Origin: Rhodospirillales bacterium 24-66-33
GTDB taxonomy: Bacteria > Pseudomonadota > Alphaproteobacteria > Reyranellales > Reyranellaceae
DNA: 64,000 bases
Reading direction: 5' to 3'
Assembly: GCA_002281855.1 (NCBI GenBank)
Contig: NCHQ01000018.1
Coordinates: forward strand, 54,794 to 118,793
This document shows positions 26,566-35,318 of the stretch, piece after piece. The position numbers were made by a program, and so were the translations under genes. Numbering within the stretch: position 1 is the stretch's first letter; the number at the start of each line of letters is the position of its first letter. Below the pieces are notes generated by a model. It searched no databases and had not been told where the DNA came from. It saw only the letters and a list, made by a program, of their open reading frames with translations.

Positions 26566-27711
26566 TTAGGCGGCCATTTCCAGGATCTCCTTTACCTCGG
26601 CGGGCGTCGGGATCGGGCGCGGGTTGCGCGGCACCCAGGGGGTGCCCATCGCCTGCTGCGCGATGCGGTCGAAATGCTCGCGGCCGATCTTCACGTCGGA
26701 CAGGTGGCGCGGCATGTCGAGGCCGCGGATGAACGCGTCGAGCACGTCGCCCGCGTCCGCGCCCGGATGGCCCATGGCGTTGGCGATCAGGGCCTGGCGG
26801 TCGGCGTTGGCCGGCTTGTTCCAGCGCATCACCCACGGCAGCATGATGCAGGATGTGTGGCCGTGCGGGACGTCGAACACGGCGCCCAGCACGTAGCCGA
26901 TGCCGTGGCTGGCACCCATCGGCACACCGGCGGCGATGCCGGTCATGGAGAGCCAGGAACCGGTCTGGCAGTCGAGGCGGGCGGCCATGTCGGAAGGATC
27001 GGCCTTCACGCGCGCGAGCCCCCGCGCCAGCAGGGAGAGACCATGCAGCGACGAGGCATTGCTGTATTCGGTCGATTCGAGGGAGCAGACGCCTTCGACG
27101 CAGTGATCGACGGCGCGGATGCCGGTCGAGAGCAGGAGCCACATCGGGGTGTGGCGTGTCACCTCGGGGTCGAGGATGACGGCCTGCGGGATGGTGAGGG
27201 GATGGCGGAACATCTCCTTCACCTTGGTGGCCTCGTTGGTGACGCCGGCGATGGCCGAGAACTCGCCGGCCGACAGGGTGGTCGGGATCGAGATCTGGCG
27301 AACGGTCGGCGGCTTCACGTCCGCCTGGCCGCGGATCCGGTCCATGTCCTCGGGCGTGCGGACGTCGTTCGACAGGCAGAGCTGGACGGCTTTGGCGGCG
27401 TCGGTGATCGAGCCGCCGCCCAGGGTAACGATCAGGTCGGCGCCGGCCTCGCGGGCCTGCTCGGACGCGGCCACGACGGCGGCGCGCGGCGAGTGGGCCG
27501 GCATTTTGTCGAAGGTGCCTGCGCATTTGTTGCCCAGCGCCCGGCGCAGCTTCTCGATCTCGTCGGTTTCCCGGTTCAGCGTGCCGCTGACCATCAGGAA
27601 GACCCGGTTCGCGCCCTGGCGCTCGACCAGTTCCGAGAGGGCCTCCGCGGCCGGCCGGCCGAAGACCACTTCTTCCATTTTGCTGAAAACGACGCGGCCC
27701 GAAGCGGTCAT
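26566..27711 (-). CDS. Iron-containing alcohol dehydrogenase / maleylacetate reductase-like
   Basis: A 381-residue group III (Fe-dependent) dehydrogenase. The NAD(P)-binding Gly-Gly-Gly-Ser-Ile-Thr-Asp-Ala-Ala-Lys motif is near residue 97. The metal-site histidines are in Asp-His-Cys-Val-Glu, His-Gly-Ile-Gly-Tyr and His-Gly-His-Thr-Ser in the middle and C-terminal parts. Such enzymes reduce aldehydes or maleylacetate. I chose the ATG at 27711 because GGGAG lies 6 bp before it; two further in-frame ATGs lie just upstream. Divergent from the M20 peptidase gene with a 53-bp gap. Substrate unknown. Confidence 0.85.
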   Translation of the reverse strand: MTASGRVVFSKMEEVVFGRPAAEALSELVERQGANRVFLMVSGTLNRETDEIEKLRRALGNKCAGTFDKMPAHSPRAAVVAASEQAREAGADLIVTLGGGSITDAAKAVQLCLSNDVRTPEDMDRIRGQADVKPPTVRQISIPTTLSAGEFSAIAGVTNEATKVKEMFRHPLTIPQAVILDPEVTRHTPMWLLLSTGIRAVDHCVEGVCSLESTEYSNASSLHGLSLLARGLARVKADPSDMAARLDCQTGSWLSMTGIAAGVPMGASHGIGYVLGAVFDVPHGHTSCIMLPWVMRWNKPANADRQALIANAMGHPGADAGDVLDAFIRGLDMPRHLSDVKIGREHFDRIAQQAMGTPWVPRNPRPIPTPAEVKEILEMAA

Positions 27712-27764
27712 GCTCATCTCCCTGTATTTTGCTATCGTGGCTGCGAAAACAGGCAAGGGAAAGC

Positions 27765-29159
27765 ATGACCGGGACACGGGATGGCGCGATCGCCCGCGCA
27801 GAGAAATATTTCGACGAGGGCGGCTTCCTCGATGAGCTGCAGCGCCGGGTCGCCATCCCGACGACCAGCCAGGAGGCCGATTCCATGCCGGCCCTGCAGG
27901 CGTATGTCTCGGGCGAGATGACGGAATCGCTGCAGAAGCTGGGCTACGACTGCACCGTCCTGCCCAATCCGCGCAGCGAATACGGCCCGTTCCTGATCGC
28001 CCGCCGGGTCGAGGACCCGTCCAGGCCGACCGTGCTCACCTATGGCCATGGCGACGTGATCCGCGGCCAGGAGGAGCAGTGGCGCACCGGCCTGTCGCCG
28101 TGGAAGATCGTGATCGAGGGCGACAAGATGTACGGCCGCGGCACGGCCGACAACAAGGGCCAGCACACGATCAACATCGCCGCTCTGGCCTCCGTCATGC
28201 AGGAGCGCGGCTCGCTGGGCTTCAATTCGACGATCCTGATCGAGACCGGCGAGGAGACGGGCTCCCCCGGTCTCGCGGATTTCTGCAAGGCCAACAAGCA
28301 GGCTCTCAAGGCCGATGCCCTGATTGCATCGGACGGGCCGCGGCTCGATCATCGCCGTCCGACCATCTTCGGCGGCACGCGCGGCACGCTGAATTTCAAC
28401 CTCTCGCTCACCCTGCGCGAGGGTGGCCACCATTCCGGCAACTGGGGCGGGCTGCTGGCCAATCCCGGCATCATCATGGCCCACGCCCTGGCCACCATCA
28501 CCGACGAGCGGGGGCAGATCAAAGTGCCCGAGTGGCGGCCCAAGACGCTGACCAATTCGATCCGGGCGGCCCTGGCCGACGCCCATGTCGATGCGGGCGA
28601 GGGGGCGCCGGAGATCAACGAGGACTGGGGCGAGAAGTCGCTGACCCCGGTCGAGCGCGTGTTCGGCTGGAACAGCTTCGAGGTCCTGGCCTTCAAGACC
28701 GGCAATCCCGACCGGCCGGTCAATGCGATTCCGCCAAGTGCCGTGGCCTACTGCCAGCTGCGCTTCGTGGTCGGCACCGATCCGCACGACATCATCCCGG
28801 CGCTGCGCCGCCATCTCGACAGCCACGGGTTCGGTATGATCGAGATCGAACAGGCGCGCGACGTGATCATGAACGCGACGCGCCTCGATCCCGAGAACCC
28901 CTGGGCGAAATTCGCCTCCGGATCGATCGAGAAGACGGCGGGCCAGAAGCCGAACATGCTGCCCAACCTGGGCGGTTCCCTGCCCAACGAGGTGTTCACC
29001 GACATTCTCGGCCTTCCCACCGTCTGGGTGCCGCATTCCTACGCCGCCTGCTCGCAGCATGCCCCCGACGAGCACCTGCTGGCGCCGGTGGCCCGCGACG
29101 GGCTCAGGCTGATGACCGGCCTGTTCTGGGATTTGGGTGCACAGGGCCGGCCGGGGTAG
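27765..29159 (+). CDS. M20 family metallopeptidase
   Basis: A 464-residue M20 peptidase/deacylase with two zinc sites: Gly-His-Gly-Asp-Val, Gly-Arg-Gly-Thr-Ala-Asp-Asn-Lys-Gly, Glu-Glu-Thr-Gly-Ser-Pro, an Asp in Ser-Asp-Gly-Pro, and a C-terminal His in Gln-His-Ala-Pro-Asp-Glu. The insert between about 190 and 320 is the dimerisation (lid) domain. It is cytoplasmic. Substrates in this branch are dipeptides or N-acyl/N-carbamoyl amino acids. The ATG at 27765 has an AAGGGAAA Shine-Dalgarno. The sigma factor gene begins 11 bp downstream, but is probably a separate unit. Confidence 0.87.
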   Translation: MTGTRDGAIARAEKYFDEGGFLDELQRRVAIPTTSQEADSMPALQAYVSGEMTESLQKLGYDCTVLPNPRSEYGPFLIARRVEDPSRPTVLTYGHGDVIRGQEEQWRTGLSPWKIVIEGDKMYGRGTADNKGQHTINIAALASVMQERGSLGFNSTILIETGEETGSPGLADFCKANKQALKADALIASDGPRLDHRRPTIFGGTRGTLNFNLSLTLREGGHHSGNWGGLLANPGIIMAHALATITDERGQIKVPEWRPKTLTNSIRAALADAHVDAGEGAPEINEDWGEKSLTPVERVFGWNSFEVLAFKTGNPDRPVNAIPPSAVAYCQLRFVVGTDPHDIIPALRRHLDSHGFGMIEIEQARDVIMNATRLDPENPWAKFASGSIEKTAGQKPNMLPNLGGSLPNEVFTDILGLPTVWVPHSYAACSQHAPDEHLLAPVARDGLRLMTGLFWDLGAQGRPG

Positions 29160-29170
29160 GCTCCCACCCG

Positions 29171-29728
29171 ATGCTTTCAGCCGAAGAGGCCGCAGACCTG
29201 ATCGAAGCCATCGCGATCCGCCAGGATCGCGCGGCGTTCGCACGCCTGTTCCAGTATTTCGCACCCCGCGTGAAGGCCTTCATCATGCGCAGCGGGGCCG
29301 ATCCCGAGGCGGCGCAGGAAGTCGCGCAGGAAGCGCTGATCATGGTCTGGCGCAAGGCAGCCAGCTTCGACCGGACGAAGGCCTCGGCGTCCACGTGGCT
29401 CTACACCATCGCCCGCAACAAGCGGATCGATCACCTGCGGCGCAACAACCGGCCGGCGATCGATACCGACGACTGGCTCACGGTTTTTGCACCGGAAGAC
29501 GACGATGCCGACAAATCCGTTCTGGCAGGGCAGACGTATACTCGGTTGAAGGCGTTACTCGGGGGGCTGTCTGCCGATCAGCTGGTGGTGATCGAAAAGG
29601 CGTTCTTCGAGGACAAAACCCACACGGCCATCGCCGAGGAGCTCAAGTTGCCCCTCGGAACGGTGAAGTCGCGTATCCGCCTGGCGTTGGCCCGCCTGCG
29701 GGAAGCACTGGAGAAAGACGAGCCATGA
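29171..29728 (+). CDS. ECF sigma factor of the ChrR-associated type
   Basis: A 185-residue extracytoplasmic-function sigma factor. Region 2 spans about residues 20-90 (Phe-Ala-Pro-Arg-Val-Lys-Ala-Phe, Ser-Thr-Trp-Leu-Tyr-Thr-Ile-Ala-Arg-Asn). Region 4 spans about 125-180 (Gln-Leu-Val-Val-Ile-Glu-Lys-Ala-Phe, then Leu-Pro-Leu-Gly-Thr-Val-Lys-Ser-Arg-Ile-Arg). The match is to the RpoE/ChrR group known from Rhodobacter, where the regulon handles singlet-oxygen stress. Its stop overlaps the start of the anti-sigma gene by 4 bp, so the two are translationally coupled. Confidence 0.9.
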   Translation: MLSAEEAADLIEAIAIRQDRAAFARLFQYFAPRVKAFIMRSGADPEAAQEVAQEALIMVWRKAASFDRTKASASTWLYTIARNKRIDHLRRNNRPAIDTDDWLTVFAPEDDDADKSVLAGQTYTRLKALLGGLSADQLVVIEKAFFEDKTHTAIAEELKLPLGTVKSRIRLALARLREALEKDEP

Positions 29729-30390
29729 GTCGCCATCCGGCACCCGATGAACTTCTGCTGGATTATGCCGCGGGCGCGCTGCCGGACGGTCCGGCCCTCG
29801 CCGTGGCCTTGCATGTTGCGCTGGATCCCCGGTCGCAGCGCACGGTCGACCGGCTGAACGCCGTCGGCGGGGCCCTGATCGAGCGCGAACCGGTTGCTGA
29901 CTTTGGTGCGATCGACGATGCGGTGCTCGAAAAGGCTCTGGCTCGCCTCGAAGAAGTACCGGTGGAGCCGCGACCCGCCGCTCCCGGCCGCCGTCATCAA
30001 GCGTTCGAGTGGGCGCCGGCGCCCCTCGTGCCGCACCTGCGGCCCGGCATGGACTGGCGCCGGGTCATGGGCAAGTTCGACGAGATCCGCCTCGACCTGC
30101 CGGGTGACTTCCATCGTGTTTCGCTGCTGCGCCTGGAATCGGGGCGTGGCCTGCCCGAGCACAGGCATGCAGGCTATGAGTACACGGTCGTCCTCCAGGG
30201 CGGTTACACGGACGAAACCGGCAATTACGGCGTCGGCGATTTCGCGGTCGGGCCCGGCGACCACCGGCACGAGCCGATCGCCGACCCGGGCGAGCCGTGT
30301 ATCGCGCTGATCGTCGTGGAAAATCCTATCGTGCTGACGGGCCCGTGGGGCCGCTGGCTCAATCCGCTGGTCAGTCGCGGCTGGATCTGA
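29725..30390 (+). CDS. ChrR-like anti-sigma factor with cupin domain
   Basis: A 221-residue protein with the ChrR layout: an N-terminal anti-sigma domain (residues 1-90) and a C-terminal cupin (about 100-205). The cupin keeps the metal-ligand spacing His-x-His-x3-Glu (146, 148, 152), with a later His at 180/182. In the anti-sigma domain His4 and His30 align with the zinc ligands, but the following C-x2-C is replaced by Asp34 and Ser37. So the usual His/His/Cys/Cys zinc site is broken or altered. It is coupled to the sigma gene by a 4-bp overlap and should hold that sigma inactive in the cytoplasm. Confidence 0.85.
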   Translation: MSRHPAPDELLLDYAAGALPDGPALAVALHVALDPRSQRTVDRLNAVGGALIEREPVADFGAIDDAVLEKALARLEEVPVEPRPAAPGRRHQAFEWAPAPLVPHLRPGMDWRRVMGKFDEIRLDLPGDFHRVSLLRLESGRGLPEHRHAGYEYTVVLQGGYTDETGNYGVGDFAVGPGDHRHEPIADPGEPCIALIVVENPIVLTGPWGRWLNPLVSRGWI

Positions 30391-30449
30391 AGCGGCGTTG
30401 ACCGCGCAAGGGGTTCCCTTCAGGTTTGCGGCCTGAAGAGAGGACCCCT

Positions 30450-30998
30450 ATGCCGCGCATTCCGTACTACGAAGTCGAAAACGCCACGGGCAAGCATGCC
30501 GAGTTGCTCGGCAAGCTCAACCCCATGCTCAACATCTATCGGATGCTGGCCAACTCCGAGCAGGGCGCGAAGGGCTTCCTGCGCATGGGCAACGGGCTGC
30601 TGTATCGTTGCGAGCTCGACCCGGTGCTGCGTGAACTCGCCATCGTCCGCGTCGGCCGCCTGAGCCGTACCGCCTACGAGGTCTTCCAGCACGAACGCAT
30701 CGGCCGCGAGGTCGGCGTGAGCGAGGAGAAGATCGCCGCCCTGCGCGACGCCACCATCGAGGCGCCGGCCTTCACCGACAATGAAAAGGCCGTGCTGCGC
30801 TACACCGACGACGTGGTGCGCAACGTCCGCGCGTCGGACAAGACGCTGAAGGCCGTGCAGGCCTTTCTGACGCCGGGCGCGCTGGTCGAGCTCACCCTGA
30901 CCATCGGCTACTACATGATGGTCTGCCGCTTCCTCGAGTCGACGGGCGTCGACGGCGAAGAGGGCCAGGCCGAGTGGCTCAAGACGGCCAAGCTGTAA
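30450..30998 (+). CDS. Carboxymuconolactone decarboxylase family protein
   Basis: A 182-residue, all-helical protein of the CMD/AhpD-like superfamily. The core motif reads Glu-Leu-Ala-Ile-Val-Arg-Val-Gly then Tyr-Glu-Val-Phe-Gln-His-Glu, the CMD type with a His and Glu pair. The C-x2-C of AhpD peroxidases is absent, so thiol peroxidase activity is not expected. Many members have unknown substrates. The ATG at 30450 follows AGAGGA; the frame is open 8 codons earlier. It lies 23 bp before the M81 peptidase gene and is probably co-transcribed with it. Confidence 0.82.
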   Translation: MPRIPYYEVENATGKHAELLGKLNPMLNIYRMLANSEQGAKGFLRMGNGLLYRCELDPVLRELAIVRVGRLSRTAYEVFQHERIGREVGVSEEKIAALRDATIEAPAFTDNEKAVLRYTDDVVRNVRASDKTLKAVQAFLTPGALVELTLTIGYYMMVCRFLESTGVDGEEGQAEWLKTAKL

Positions 30999-31021
30999 GC
31001 GTCGAGCGTAGGAGTAGAGAA

Positions 31022-32533
31022 ATGGCGTACCGCGTCCTGATCGCGCAGTTCATGCATGAGACCAACACCTTCAGCAAACTCAAGACGACGCTGGAGGATT
31101 ACCGCAAGCGCTGGCTGATCGAGGGCGAGGAGATGGTGCCGCGCTTCACCGGCACCAAGAACGAAGTGGGCGGCTATATCGACTCGGTGAAGAAGTACGG
31201 CTGGGAGCCGGTCTGGGCGGCTGCGGCGAATGCCACGCCCTCGGGCAAGCTCACGAAGGAGACCTGGGAGCATATCCGCGACCTGATCCTCGACGCGGCG
31301 AAGAAGGCCGGTAAGCTCGACGCGATCTGCCTGTCGCTGCACGGCGCGGCCGTCACGGAAACCGAGGACGATGCCGAGGGGGCGCTGCTCGAGGCGCTGC
31401 GCGGCATCGTCGGTGCGGACATTCCCATCGTTGCCACGCTCGACCTGCACGCCAATGCCACGGTGAAGATGGCCCGGCACGCCAATGCGCTGGTGAGCTA
31501 TCGCACCTATCCGCACATCGACGGTTACGACCGCGCGGTGCAGGCGGCAGCGCTCGTCCAGGAGACGCTGGAAGGCCGCAAGAAGCCGAAGTGCCTGCTG
31601 GTCCAGCCGGCGATGCTGCAGGGTGCCGATTCCGGCAAGACCACGCAGCCCGGCCTGATGCGCGACCTGTTGGCCAAGGCGGACGCCTTCGAGAAGGAGC
31701 CGGGCATCAACGTGGTCAGCGTCCAAGCCGGTTTCACCTGGGCCGACATTCCCTATACCGGTCCGTCGATTGCGGTGAGCCACGAGCCGGGGGCCGAGGG
31801 CCGTGCGAAGGAAGCGGCCGCCGCGATTCTCGATGAGATCTGGAAGCGCCGCGACGAAAACACGTCGAACTTCCGACCGGTGGCCGAGGCGATCGCGGCG
31901 GCGAAGGCGGGTGTCGGCAAGGAGGGACCGCTGGTCGTGGCCGACGGTACCGACAATCCGGGCGGCGGCGGCTACAACGACACGACGCCGGTGCTGCAGG
32001 CACTGATCGACGCCAAGGTCGAGAACGTGGCCTTCGGTACGATCTACGATCCCGGCACCGTGCAGCAGGCCATCGAGGCCGGTGTCGGCGCGGAGATCGA
32101 CGTCGAGCTCGGCGGCCATACCGATGCCTCGATGGGCGCGCCGGTGAAGGCCAGGGCGATCGTCAAGATGCTGTCCGACGGTTCGTTCAAGAACGACGGG
32201 CCGATGAATGCCGGCGTCGAGACCTCGATGGGACCGACCGCGGTGCTGCGCATCGGCGGCATCGATGTAGTCACCATCTCCAACCGCATCCAGACCATCG
32301 ACCTGCAGGTCTTCCTGAGCCAGGGCATCGATCCGCGCACCAAGAGCGTGGTCGTGGTGAAGAGCGTGCAGCACTTCCGGGCGGCTTATGCGCCGATCGC
32401 CCGCGAGGTCGTCCTCGTGGATTCCGGGGGTATCTGCTCGCCCGACATCTCGCGGCTCAAGTTCACCAAGCTGCGCCGCCCCATCTGGCCACTCGACGGC
32501 GTCAACGATCCCTATGCGGGGCAACGCCCCTGA
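31022..32533 (+). CDS. M81 family metallopeptidase (MlrC-like)
   Basis: A 503-residue protein of the microcystinase C (MlrC) family, with an N-terminal DUF1485 region and a C-terminal MlrC domain. His-Glu-Thr-Asn-Thr-Phe near the start, Thr-Leu-Asp-Leu-His-Ala-Asn-Ala and Tyr-Pro-His-Ile-Asp in the N-terminal half are candidate zinc ligands. The C-terminal domain begins around 'VVADGTDNPGGGG'. Most homologues have nothing to do with cyanotoxins; they are probably amidohydrolases of small peptides or amides. The ATG at 31022 has TAGGAG upstream. A TauD-like dioxygenase gene follows. Confidence 0.88.
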   Translation: MAYRVLIAQFMHETNTFSKLKTTLEDYRKRWLIEGEEMVPRFTGTKNEVGGYIDSVKKYGWEPVWAAAANATPSGKLTKETWEHIRDLILDAAKKAGKLDAICLSLHGAAVTETEDDAEGALLEALRGIVGADIPIVATLDLHANATVKMARHANALVSYRTYPHIDGYDRAVQAAALVQETLEGRKKPKCLLVQPAMLQGADSGKTTQPGLMRDLLAKADAFEKEPGINVVSVQAGFTWADIPYTGPSIAVSHEPGAEGRAKEAAAAILDEIWKRRDENTSNFRPVAEAIAAAKAGVGKEGPLVVADGTDNPGGGGYNDTTPVLQALIDAKVENVAFGTIYDPGTVQQAIEAGVGAEIDVELGGHTDASMGAPVKARAIVKMLSDGSFKNDGPMNAGVETSMGPTAVLRIGGIDVVTISNRIQTIDLQVFLSQGIDPRTKSVVVVKSVQHFRAAYAPIAREVVLVDSGGICSPDISRLKFTKLRRPIWPLDGVNDPYAGQRP

Positions 32534-32564
32534 AGGTTGGCACGACACTGGCATGAGGATGGGC

Positions 32565-33572
32565 ATGAACTTCACACGCGAGGCGCCTTTTCCCGGCGCA
32601 TCCTTTGGCGCAGCGCTGCGACTCGACGGCGATGCCGCGAAGATCGTGGCGGCGGCCGAGAGCGATCCGAAGGCCCTCCCGGCGGCATTGGCCGAGGCCA
32701 AGGGGCTGCTGCTGATACAGGGCATGAACGGCATCTCGGCCGATCCCGATCTGCTGATTCGGCTCAGCCGCGTCTTCGGACCCGAGGTCGAGGATTATCG
32801 CCACACGCTCACCAACCTGACGTCGGTGCATGTCAGCGTGCCCGAGATCCTGTTGGTGTCGAACATGCCGCCGGTCGGCAAGGCGCCGCCCAAGAGGCCG
32901 GACCCGCCGCTGGCGGCGGACGGGCTCATCCCGACGCAGTATCCTCACCGCATGGGCTGGCACACCGACCAGAGCTATCGCCGGCCGCCGCCCGACATCT
33001 CGCTGTTCTATGCGGTGACGCCGGCCGAGAAGAACACCGGCCAGACCCTGTTCGCCAACGGCATCCTTGCCTACCAGGCCCTGCCGCCGGCGCTGAAGGA
33101 GAAGGTCGATACGCTGGTCGGCCTGCATGCTCAGCCGGGCAGCGGCCGGTCGCGCGAGGCCGCAGTCGCCGGACGCACGCCGCGCGTCTTCGCAGCCCAC
33201 GAACGCTCGCAGCCGCAGCCGGTCGTGCGCATCCATCCGGTGACGGGGGAGAAGTCGCTCTACCTTTGTGAGTGGGGCCAGATGGACTGGTTCGAGGGGC
33301 CGTTCGTCGGCCTGGAGCCGGGGCCGCATGGCGCCGGCGCGGCGCTGCTCGACGAGATCATGGCGCACTTCACGGAGCGTCGCTTCTGCTACGCCCACGA
33401 ATGGACCGAGGGCGATCTCCTGATCTGGGACAATCGCTGCCTCGTCCACGCCGCCACCTGGTTCGACGGCGAGCGCGAGGGCCGGCTGATGTGGCGCACG
33501 ACGGTGCACGGCAATCCCGGCGCCCCTTATCTCGGCGAGAAGAAGAGCTGGATCCCGGCGCCTGCCGTCTGA
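32565..33572 (+). CDS. TauD/TfdA-family 2-oxoglutarate-dependent dioxygenase
   Basis: A 335-residue non-haem iron dioxygenase. The facial triad is visible: His-Thr-Asp in Gly-Trp-His-Thr-Asp-Gln-Ser (about residue 130), then the distal His in Cys-Leu-Val-His-Ala (about 305). The 2OG-binding Arg is in Leu-Met-Trp-Arg-Thr-Thr-Val. Relatives hydroxylate taurine, alkylsulfates, phenoxyacids or carnitine precursors; the substrate here is unknown. Several ATGs cluster at 32553-32565; I take the third because a GAGG lies 6 bp ahead. The gap to the M81 gene is 31 bp. Confidence 0.85.
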   Translation: MNFTREAPFPGASFGAALRLDGDAAKIVAAAESDPKALPAALAEAKGLLLIQGMNGISADPDLLIRLSRVFGPEVEDYRHTLTNLTSVHVSVPEILLVSNMPPVGKAPPKRPDPPLAADGLIPTQYPHRMGWHTDQSYRRPPPDISLFYAVTPAEKNTGQTLFANGILAYQALPPALKEKVDTLVGLHAQPGSGRSREAAVAGRTPRVFAAHERSQPQPVVRIHPVTGEKSLYLCEWGQMDWFEGPFVGLEPGPHGAGAALLDEIMAHFTERRFCYAHEWTEGDLLIWDNRCLVHAATWFDGEREGRLMWRTTVHGNPGAPYLGEKKSWIPAPAV

Positions 33573-33592
33573 TCGGGGGCGCCTGATCCCGC

Positions 33593-34645
33593 TCAGCGCT
33601 TCTGGCGGAAGAAGGTCGTGAGCGCGTAGCGGCGGCCCCGCGTCACGGGGCCGACCTTGTGCAGCAGGGAGCAGGAGAAGACGGCCGCCGCCCCTGCGGG
33701 CGGGCTGACGCGCACGGCGGCATGCTCCGGAAAGACCAGCTCGCCGCCCTCGAAATCGTCATTGAGGTTCAGCGACACGGCGAAGGCGCGATCGGCCGTC
33801 GTCGGCGCGCCGTTGTCGCGATGCGCCGCGAAGAAATGCCGACCCTCGGCGCTGTATGAGAGCACGACATGGGAGTCGAAGGTGAACTCGCGATCGAAGG
33901 CGAAGACTTTCGTGAGTTCGGGACCGATGCGATAGGCGAGGCGATCGGACACCGCCTTCAGCATCATTGGCTCGACGATCGTATAGTCCTCGGTGCGCTT
34001 CAGGGCGGCCATGTCGACATTGCCGTAGCGGCTCGAGACGCCCGAATCCTTGTGGTCGCCCTTGCCCCACAGCCGGATGAGCTGGGTGCAGAAATCCGGC
34101 TCGAAGACGCGCGGCAGGACCAGAACCGGCGCCATCGCCGTATTGAGCAGCAGCTCCGCGCCGCCGTCGGCGCGCACCGAGTCGGCAACGCTCCCGATCG
34201 TCTCGGCAGCGGCCAGCAGGGGCCGCGTGTCGAACGTGGTCGCAACGCGCTGGTTGGGATCGAGCGCGATCACGCGCTGGCGCAGGCCCATGCCCTGGCC
34301 GAACGAGACCGCCCCGGCTTGGGCGAGAAACGCCGGCAGGAACTGGCCCTTGCCGTCGCAGAGCAGCAGCGGCTCTTCAGGCTCGGCGCCGAGCTTCTTC
34401 CAGAGCGGACCGGCCGCCGCGACCGGATTGCCGGCGACCACGACGAGCTTGGTCGACGCGGCGGTACAGGCCTCGCGCAGGGAAGCGAACTGCATGGGAT
34501 CCAGGGCGGAGAGATCCGCCACCGCGAGTAGCGCCACCGGGTCGCCGTTGAACGACCAGACGAATTTCCGCAGCTTGCCGTCGAGCCCCGGCAGCACGAA
34601 GTCGGGGATACGGTCACCGGGCCGGAGGGACAATGTGCTGGTCAT
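33593..34645 (-). CDS. Redoxin-like domain fused to a prolyl-4-hydroxylase-type 2OG-Fe(II) oxygenase
   Basis: A 350-residue two-domain protein. Residues 1-145 look like an AhpC/TSA-type thioredoxin fold (Pro-Gly-Asp-Arg-Ile-Pro-Asp-Phe start), but the segment where the peroxidatic Thr-x2-Cys would stand reads Val-Ala-Asp-Leu-Ser, so it is probably not a peroxidase. Residues 175-350 form a P4H-like oxygenase with His275-x-Asp277, a distal His329 and a basic Arg-Gly-Arg-Arg (336-339) for 2-oxoglutarate. The C-terminus matches Fe(II) hydroxylases that modify peptidyl residues. Convergent with the TauD-like gene, with a 20-bp gap. Confidence 0.82.
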   Translation of the reverse strand: MTSTLSLRPGDRIPDFVLPGLDGKLRKFVWSFNGDPVALLAVADLSALDPMQFASLREACTAASTKLVVVAGNPVAAAGPLWKKLGAEPEEPLLLCDGKGQFLPAFLAQAGAVSFGQGMGLRQRVIALDPNQRVATTFDTRPLLAAAETIGSVADSVRADGGAELLLNTAMAPVLVLPRVFEPDFCTQLIRLWGKGDHKDSGVSSRYGNVDMAALKRTEDYTIVEPMMLKAVSDRLAYRIGPELTKVFAFDREFTFDSHVVLSYSAEGRHFFAAHRDNGAPTTADRAFAVSLNLNDDFEGGELVFPEHAAVRVSPPAGAAAVFSCSLLHKVGPVTRGRRYALTTFFRQKR

Positions 34646-34771
34646 GGCCGCTGGTAGCAGTGGGTCAGGACCGGTTCAAGCGCGCCCGGCTGATGCCGAT
34701 TTCGCTGATGCAGACACGAAGCAAGGCGGGACTTTGTCGAATTCGGGAGGTTGGCGGTCTGGCACGGTTGC

Positions 34772-35233
34772 TCAGTTGTGTGTTTTGCAATCAAAAACGT
34801 CGCCGCACGCCAGGACGCTGCAGCTCAACCCAAAAGCGTCGCCCTTATGTGGGGCGCTTTCGAAAATCACGCCACGAACGCTAGCAATCGGAAAAGTGCC
34901 ATCCAAGAAGTTGGATGACGCGCCTTCTGGCCCGATCATCCAATAACCTTTGCCGTGATTGAGAGACACGAATTTCTTCCAGCCACTCTTATAAGACGAA
35001 TGCAGCTTCAGCGGAGCATTCTCATCTATGAGGCGCGTGATCGCGTCGTCATTTTGATAGTGTTGACGCACCTTCTCAATGGCTGCGACATCATCCTCGA
35101 TCAACGGTCGCCCCCAGCAACGCGCCAGCATTGCGGCTGGACGGAAGATGGTGTCCATAAGAGCAATCAATACCGTGATGATCAGAAGCGTGCTGATCAG
35201 GAACATGCTGATCAGGAACACTCCCCGGAGCAT
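34772..35233 (-). CDS. Orphan membrane-anchored protein in a lower-GC patch
   Basis: A protein of about 153 residues starting at the ATG at 35233 (AAGAAG upstream). One long N-terminal hydrophobic segment (about residues 4-25) contains a duplicated Met-Phe-Leu-Ile-Ser pentapeptide encoded by a 15-bp tandem repeat. The rest is soluble, with three cysteines near the C-terminus. The frame is open 57 codons further upstream, but that part overlaps the kinase gene antisense. Base composition is near 50% G+C by eye against about 66% around it, suggesting foreign origin. No family recognised. Confidence 0.55.
   Translation of the reverse strand: MLRGVFLISMFLISTLLIITVLIALMDTIFRPAAMLARCWGRPLIEDDVAAIEKVRQHYQNDDAITRLIDENAPLKLHSSYKSGWKKFVSLNHGKGYWMIGPEGASSNFLDGTFPIASVRGVIFESAPHKGDAFGLSCSVLACGDVFDCKTHN
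35191..35220. repeat. 15-bp perfect tandem repeat inside the orphan membrane gene
   Basis: TGCTGATCAGGAACA occurs twice head to tail (35191-35205, 35206-35220), with a degraded third unit just upstream. In the minus-strand protein this duplicates the pentapeptide Met-Phe-Leu-Ile-Ser in the membrane segment. The unit is 15 bp, so copy-number change would keep the frame. Confidence 0.9.
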
Positions 35234-35318
35234 TCGCTTCTTCAACCGTCTATTTCCCTGGTCCGCCGAGAACGGGTGGAAGACCAATCTGGATAAAGGC
35301 CGCGACCTGTCACCAGCC

